Source: Clostridiales bacterium
Lineage (GTDB): Bacteria; Bacillota; Clostridia; Peptostreptococcales; Anaerovoracaceae
Assembly (NCBI GenBank): GCA_003542355.1
Contig: DPKU01000051.1
Span: 1 to 8,895 of the forward strand
Direction of reading: 5' to 3'
Length of the DNA stretch: 8,895 bases
Under the pieces are notes generated by a model. It was not told the DNA's origin. It saw only the letters and a program-made list of their open reading frames with translations, and ran no database searches. Position numbers and translations under genes: made by a program. The first letter of the stretch is position 1; each line of letters starts with the position of its first letter. This document shows, in pieces, positions 5,617 through 8,895 of this stretch.

Positions 5617-6015
5617 ATGACAATGACAGATCCTGTAGCGGATATGCTGACAAGAATCAGAAATGCCAACACGGCCGGTCATGCAAGCGTTGAGATTCCC
5701 GCATCGAAGATGAAGAAGAACATCGCTGAGATCCTCGTGAAAGAGGGATACATCAAAGGGTACGAATTGGTAAAAGACGATAAGCAGGGTATCATCAAAG
5801 TTCAGATGAAGTACGGTGCTGATAAACAAAAGGTCATTAGCGGAATCAAAAAGATTTCCAAGCCAGGATTGAAGGTCTATGCCAAGAGCAGCGACGTTCC
5901 GAAGGTATTGGGCGGATTGGGTGTAGCCATCATCTCCACTTCCAGCGGATTGATTACCGATAAGGAAGCCCGCTCTACAGGAGTCGGCGGAGAAGTGATC
6001 TGCTACGTTTGGTAA
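5617..6015 (+). CDS. rpsH: 30S ribosomal protein S8
   Basis: S8 binds helix 21 of 16S rRNA in the central domain and in enterobacteria is the translational repressor of the spc operon. The 132 residues start MTMTDPVADMLTRIRNAN and run through IPASKMKKNIAEILVKEGYI to the C-terminal STSSGLITDKEAR and GVGGEVICYVW, all expected. AAGGAGGT at 5601-5608 precedes the ATG at 5617 by about nine bases; the second Met (codon 3) is less well placed and would lose the conserved start. The stop is TAA. Confidence 0.98.
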   Translation: MTMTDPVADMLTRIRNANTAGHASVEIPASKMKKNIAEILVKEGYIKGYELVKDDKQGIIKVQMKYGADKQKVISGIKKISKPGLKVYAKSSDVPKVLGGLGVAIISTSSGLITDKEARSTGVGGEVICYVW

Positions 6016-6033
6016 CGAGAAAGGAGCAACATT

Positions 6034-6573
6034 ATGTCCAGAATAGGAAAACTGCCTGTGACTGTTCCTTCCGGGGTCGAAATCACGGTGAGTGAAAAGA
6101 ACCTGGTTACCGTAAAAGGGCCCAAGGGAACATTGAGCGAGCAGATCAGTGATAAAATCAAAATAGAAGTCAAGGAAGGGACAACGGTCCTCTCCGTAAA
6201 AGACGATTCGAAATATGCCGGTGCCCAGCACGGTCTGGCCAGAAGTCTGGTCCACAATATGGTCGTGGGCGTCACGGAAGGATACCAGAAGAAGCTGATC
6301 ATCAAGGGCGTAGGATACAAAGCCGAAAAAAAAGGCGATGTCCTAGTAATGCAGCTTGGCTATTCCCATCCTGTAGAAATGCCGGATCCCGAAGGTCTCA
6401 CCATCGAGGTGAACACACCTACGGAGCTGGTGGTAAAGGGCGCAAGTAAAGCAGCTGTGGGGAATTATGCAGCCGTCATCCGCAAGTGGAGAAAACCTGA
6501 GCCTTATGGTGGCAAAGGGATCGCCTACGAGGGCGAGAAGATCCGCAGAAAAGAAGGAAAGACCGGTAAGTAG
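6034..6573 (+). CDS. rplF: 50S ribosomal protein L6
   Basis: L6 sits at the base of the L7/L12 stalk near the sarcin-ricin loop and is needed for factor binding. It has the usual 179 residues and two similar domains. Landmarks are MSRIGKLPVTVPSGV, VTVKGPKGTL, LARSLVHNMVVGVTEGY, KGVGYKAE, LGYSHPVEMPDPEGL and the signature RKWRKPEPYGGKGIAYEGEKIRRKEGK. AAAGGAG at 6020-6026 is seven bases before the ATG. The stop is TAG and rplR begins 17 bases later. Confidence 0.98.
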   Translation: MSRIGKLPVTVPSGVEITVSEKNLVTVKGPKGTLSEQISDKIKIEVKEGTTVLSVKDDSKYAGAQHGLARSLVHNMVVGVTEGYQKKLIIKGVGYKAEKKGDVLVMQLGYSHPVEMPDPEGLTIEVNTPTELVVKGASKAAVGNYAAVIRKWRKPEPYGGKGIAYEGEKIRRKEGKTGK

Positions 6574-6575
6574 AG

Positions 6576-6593
6576 AAAGGAGTGAGCGAAATG
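6576..6593 (+). promoter_or_regulatory. ribosome binding site deciding the rplR start
   Basis: AAAGGAG at 6576-6582 (its last G is 6582) is eight bases upstream of ATG 6591. An in-frame GTG at 6582-6584 overlaps this ribosome binding site and so cannot use it; ATG 6591 is the start. The protein from 6591 has 122 residues, the family's normal size. Confidence 0.88.
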
Positions 6594-6959
6594 GCTAATA
6601 AAAATAGTAGAAATGATAACCGCATTAAAAGACATGAGCGGGTCAGAAAAGACGTTTTCGGAACTCCTGAAAAACCCAGACTCTGCGTATTCAGAAGCTC
6701 TAAAAATATTTTCGCACAAGTCATCGACGATGTGAACGGAAAAACACTGGCAGCCGCATCTTCCCTGGATAAAGACATCAAGGAAAAAGCAGCCTATGGC
6801 GGCAACAAAGCGGCAGCAAAGCTGGTGGGCGAAAAAGTCGGAGACGCTGCCACAAAAGCAGGGATCAAAGCAGTATGCTTTGACCGGGGCGGCTATCTGT
6901 ACCACGGCAGAGTGAAAGAACTCGCTGATGGCGCCAGAGCGAGCGGTCTGGAATTCTAG
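6591..6959 (+). CDS. rplR: 50S ribosomal protein L18
   Basis: L18 binds 5S rRNA together with L5 and anchors it in the central protuberance. The 122-residue protein has a basic N-terminus (NRIKRHERVRKDVFGT), then KPRLCVFRSSKNIFAQVIDD, and the C-terminal core with KAVCFDRGGYLYHGRVKELADGARASGLEF split over residues 93-122. These match the family closely. The start is ATG 6591 and not the upstream GTG at 6582, which lies in the ribosome binding site. The TAG stop runs directly into the purine-rich rpsE ribosome binding site (TAGAGGAGG). Confidence 0.97.
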   Translation: MANKNSRNDNRIKRHERVRKDVFGTPEKPRLCVFRSSKNIFAQVIDDVNGKTLAAASSLDKDIKEKAAYGGNKAAAKLVGEKVGDAATKAGIKAVCFDRGGYLYHGRVKELADGARASGLEF

Positions 6960-6974
6960 AGGAGGAGGAAGAGA

Positions 6975-7478
6975 ATGCAAAAGAGAATAGATCCATCCAA
7001 CCTTGACTTGAAAGAATCCATCGTAAACATTCGAAGAGTTACGAAGGTAGTCAAGGGCGGTAAGAATTTCAGATTCAGCGTGACGGTCGTCGTCGGAGAC
7101 GGTGAAGGTCATGTAGGTCTGGGCCTGGGCAAATCTCAGGAAATTCCCGAAGCCGTCAGAAAAGCCGTCGAGGACGCAAAGAAGGATCTGATCTTCGTCC
7201 CCATGGTCGGTACGACGATCCCTCACCAGAGTCTGGGCGTATTCGGAGCAGGCAGAGTATTGATCATGCCGGCAGCTCCCGGTACCGGTGTTATCGCCGG
7301 TGGTGCGGCACGAACCGTGCTGGAATATGCAGGGCTCAAGGACGTCAAGGCGAAATCTCTTGGCTCCAGCAATCCGGGAAATGTAGCGTATGCAACCATC
7401 GAAGGGCTCAGAGCACTGAAAACCATTGAACAGGTTTCCAAACTCAGAGGCAAGACGAAGGAAGAGATCTTAGGATAG
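6975..7478 (+). CDS. rpsE: 30S ribosomal protein S5
   Basis: S5 lies between the 30S body and head, near the mRNA entry channel and the decoding site, and influences accuracy and spectinomycin response. The 167 residues hold the N-terminal double-stranded RNA-binding fold: NIRRVTKVVKGGKNFRFSV, with the VKGGK loop (26-30) of the spectinomycin region in an ordinary state, then GHVGLGLGKSQEIPEAVRKA. The C-terminal domain shows GTTIPHQ, GTGVIAGGAARTVLEYAG, KSLGSSNPGN and ATIEGL. A polypurine tract with two overlapping AGGAGG copies (6960-6968) ends six bases before the ATG. The TAG stop is merged with the rpmD ribosome binding site. Confidence 0.98.
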   Translation: MQKRIDPSNLDLKESIVNIRRVTKVVKGGKNFRFSVTVVVGDGEGHVGLGLGKSQEIPEAVRKAVEDAKKDLIFVPMVGTTIPHQSLGVFGAGRVLIMPAAPGTGVIAGGAARTVLEYAGLKDVKAKSLGSSNPGNVAYATIEGLRALKTIEQVSKLRGKTKEEILG

Positions 7479-7491
7479 GAGGAACGGTCAT

Positions 7492-7671
7492 ATGGCAATG
7501 CTGAAAGTAACATTGATAAAAAGCACCATCGGCGCAACTCCTCATCAGAAGAAGGTCGTCGAGGCGCTGGGTCTTCGTAAGATCCGGCAGACAGTAGAAC
7601 TTCCCGACAGCCCGCAAACCCGCGGAGCCGTCACTGAAGTAAGTCATCTGCTGCAAGTTGAAGAACTCTAA
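7492..7671 (+). CDS. rpmD: 50S ribosomal protein L30
   Basis: L30 is a small 50S protein that contacts 23S and 5S rRNA regions; some bacteria lack it. The 59-residue reading frame starts MAMLKVTLIKSTIG and contains the family core EALGLRKIRQTVELPDSPQTRG broken at residues 24-45, then a final VSHLLQVEE. AGGAGG at 7477-7482 is nine bases from ATG 7492 and 15 from the ATG two codons later, which favours the first. The gene is in its canonical place between rpsE and rplO. The stop is TAA and the gap to rplO is 16 bases. Confidence 0.96.
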   Translation: MAMLKVTLIKSTIGATPHQKKVVEALGLRKIRQTVELPDSPQTRGAVTEVSHLLQVEEL

Positions 7672-7687
7672 GAGGGAGGTGACATAG

Positions 7688-8128
7688 ATGAAACTGCATA
7701 ATTTAAAAGCACCCGAGGGATCTACCCGGGCGCCTAAGAGAAAAGGCAGAGGGACAGGAAGCGGTAACGGAACGACGGCTGGCAGAGGTATGAACGGCCA
7801 GAATTCCAGAAGCGGCGGCGGTGTTCGTCTGGGCTTCGAAGGCGGCCAGATGCCCCTGTACAGGAGACTCCCAAAGAGAGGCTTCACAAATATTTGGAAG
7901 AAAGAAATGGTTGGCGTCAACGTATCGGCGCTCAACATATTTGAAGACGGCACGACTGTGACCGTGGATATGATGGCATCCAAAGGGCTTGCCAAAGGCA
8001 TTACCCATGGCATCAAGATCCTCGGAAACGGAATGCTGGAGAAGAAGATTACCGTTCAGGCCCAGAAGTTCAGCAAGGCTGCGATCGAAAAGATCGAAGC
8101 GGCGGGCGGAAAGGCTGAGGTGATCTAG
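7688..8128 (+). CDS. rplO: 50S ribosomal protein L15
   Basis: L15 is a late-assembly 50S protein with a long basic N-terminal extension that threads through 23S rRNA. The 146 residues begin MKLHNLKAPEGS and show the glycine-rich GRGTGSGNG segment, SRSGGGVRLGFEGGQMPLYR (40-59) and LPKRGFTNIW. The end has a typical EKIEAAGGKAEVI. Thr29 stands where a lysine is common (GxGKT), and Met35-Asn36 where many species have His-Lys; related Clostridia also vary at the second site. GGAGGTGA at 7675-7682, an extended match to the 16S rRNA 3' end, lies five bases before the ATG. TAG ends the gene one base before secY. Confidence 0.98.
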   Translation: MKLHNLKAPEGSTRAPKRKGRGTGSGNGTTAGRGMNGQNSRSGGGVRLGFEGGQMPLYRRLPKRGFTNIWKKEMVGVNVSALNIFEDGTTVTVDMMASKGLAKGITHGIKILGNGMLEKKITVQAQKFSKAAIEKIEAAGGKAEVI

Positions 8129-8132
8129 GATG
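8117..8132 (+). promoter_or_regulatory. extended ribosome binding site of secY within rplO
   Basis: GAGGTGATC at 8117-8125 lies in the last codons of rplO and fits the 3' part of the AGGAGGTGATC sequence complementary to the 16S rRNA end. Counted from GAGGTG it is seven bases from ATG 8130 and 13 from ATG 8136, so it favours 8130. The site is translated as part of L15, implying that secY initiation is coupled to the end of rplO translation. Confidence 0.75.
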
Positions 8133-8895
8133 GGCATGCTTCAAACAATGATTTCAGCCTGGAAAATCCCGGAAATGAGACGTAAGATATTGTTTACGTT
8201 CATGATGCTGGTGGTTTTCCGGCTGGGCTCCAATATTCCCGTGCCGGGCATCGACCGCATGCAGCTGACTGCCATGTTTGATGCCAATACCTCGGGATTG
8301 TTTGGATTGTTCGATCTGTTCTCCGGAGGTTCGTTCAGTAATTTTACGATTTTTGCACTGAGCATCACGCCCTACATCACCGCATCCATCATCCTGCAGC
8401 TGCTGACCATCGCAGTCCCGCGCCTGGAACAACTGGCAAAGGAAGGCGAAGCAGGCAGAAGAAAAATCGCCCAGTACACCCGGTACCTGACAGTGGTACT
8501 GGCTCTGGTGCAGGGCATTGGATATACCTTCGGTTTGTTCCGCAGTGTATTAGCGGATGACAGTCTCTTCGCAAAGATTGTTATCGTTCTGACACTGGTA
8601 GCCGGTACGGCATTCCTGATGTGGCTCGGCGAGCGGATTAACGAAAAAGGGATCGGAAACGGTATTTCCCTGATCATTTTCGCCGGTATCGTCTCCAGGA
8701 TCCCAACGGCGATCACTTCAACGATCGGCGGCATCGCATCCGGAGAAATATCGGTGATATCCGTGCTTCTGTTCTGTGTCTTTGCGCTGCTGGTCGTGGT
8801 GGGCATCATCATGGTTCAGGAAGGCAACCGGAAAATTCCGGTGCAGTATGCCAAAAGAGTGGTCGGCCGGAAAATGTACGGTGGACAGAGCAGTC
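8130..8895 (+). CDS. secY: preprotein translocase subunit SecY, 3'-truncated
   Basis: SecY is the membrane channel of the Sec translocon, working with SecE, SecG, SecA and the ribosome to export or insert proteins. About 255 of the usual 420-440 residues are present and the frame is open to the window end. Visible are TM1 (ILFTFMMLVVFRLGSNIPVPG), split over residues 20-40, the plug region FGLFDLFSGGSFSNF (58-72), TM2 with SITPYITASIILQLL, the conserved GRRKIAQYTRY before TM3, WLGERINEKGIGNGISLIIF (165-184), a further hydrophobic helix near 207-228, and YAKRVVGRKMYGGQSS at the edge. ATG 8130 has the better ribosome binding site spacing; ATG 8136 gives the N-terminus (MLQT) closest to other SecY proteins. 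The gene follows rplO by one base, as usual for the spc operon. Confidence 0.97.
   Translation, partial: MGMLQTMISAWKIPEMRRKILFTFMMLVVFRLGSNIPVPGIDRMQLTAMFDANTSGLFGLFDLFSGGSFSNFTIFALSITPYITASIILQLLTIAVPRLEQLAKEGEAGRRKIAQYTRYLTVVLALVQGIGYTFGLFRSVLADDSLFAKIVIVLTLVAGTAFLMWLGERINEKGIGNGISLIIFAGIVSRIPTAITSTIGGIASGEISVISVLLFCVFALLVVVGIIMVQEGNRKIPVQYAKRVVGRKMYGGQSS

Noticed and set aside
5611..6255. Minus-strand reading frame opposite rpsH and rplF (214 codons)
   Set aside because: Antisense shadow; it crosses a gene boundary and shows no domain.
6582..6584. GTG as the start of rplR
   Set aside because: It overlaps the Shine-Dalgarno sequence; ATG 6591 has correct spacing and gives the normal protein length.
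7003..7029. TTGACT with a TAAACA-like sequence downstream inside rpsE, as a possible internal promoter
   Set aside because: The spacing is about 15 bases and the -10 match is poor; it lies in conserved coding sequence, so chance is the better explanation.

Overview
The window is a continuous stretch of a bacterial S10-spc ribosomal protein gene cluster, all on the + strand. In order it holds the 3' part of rplD, then rplW, rplB, rpsS, rplV, rpsC, rplP, rpmC, rpsQ, rplN, rplX, rplE, rpsN, rpsH, rplF, rplR, rpsE, rpmD, rplO and the 5' part of secY. Nineteen genes encode ribosomal proteins (11 from the S10 half, counting the partial rplD, less the upstream rpsJ and rplC that must lie outside; the rest from the spc half). 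The last gene encodes the core of the Sec protein-export channel.

The organism looks like a Bacillota member, most likely of the class Clostridia. The evidence is the strong AGGAGG-type ribosome binding site before almost every gene, the 61-residue zinc-binding form of S14, the S10 and spc halves joined with only 12 bases between rpsQ and rplN, and L2, L16, L29 and SecY sequences that read as Clostridia-like. Base composition is roughly balanced (about half G+C by eye), with heavy use of AGA arginine codons. A family such as Anaerovoracaceae is possible, but this is a guess that a phylogeny would have to settle.

Layout: 1-4132 is the S10 half (rplD to rpsQ), 4145-8128 is the spc half (rplN to rplO), and 8130-8895 is secY, cut by the window edge. 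Gaps between genes run from a 4-base overlap to 27 bases, so there is no intergenic region that could hold a full promoter, terminator, RNA gene or mobile element. I see no tRNA, rRNA, CRISPR, insertion sequence or riboswitch. The genes are most simply read as one long transcript whose products assemble in the 30S and 50S subunits. L23, L22, L4, L24 and L29 line or surround the peptide exit tunnel that delivers nascent membrane proteins to SecY, the last gene.

This is an ordinary, highly conserved housekeeping region, and I do not find a new system in it. The points worth a second look are: a roughly 90-residue Arg/Asp/Asn-rich tail on S3; atypical residues in the tunnel loops of both L4 and L22; a TTG start codon for L5 in an otherwise ATG-only cluster; and a high share of TAG stop codons, several of which are built into the next gene's Shine-Dalgarno sequence.
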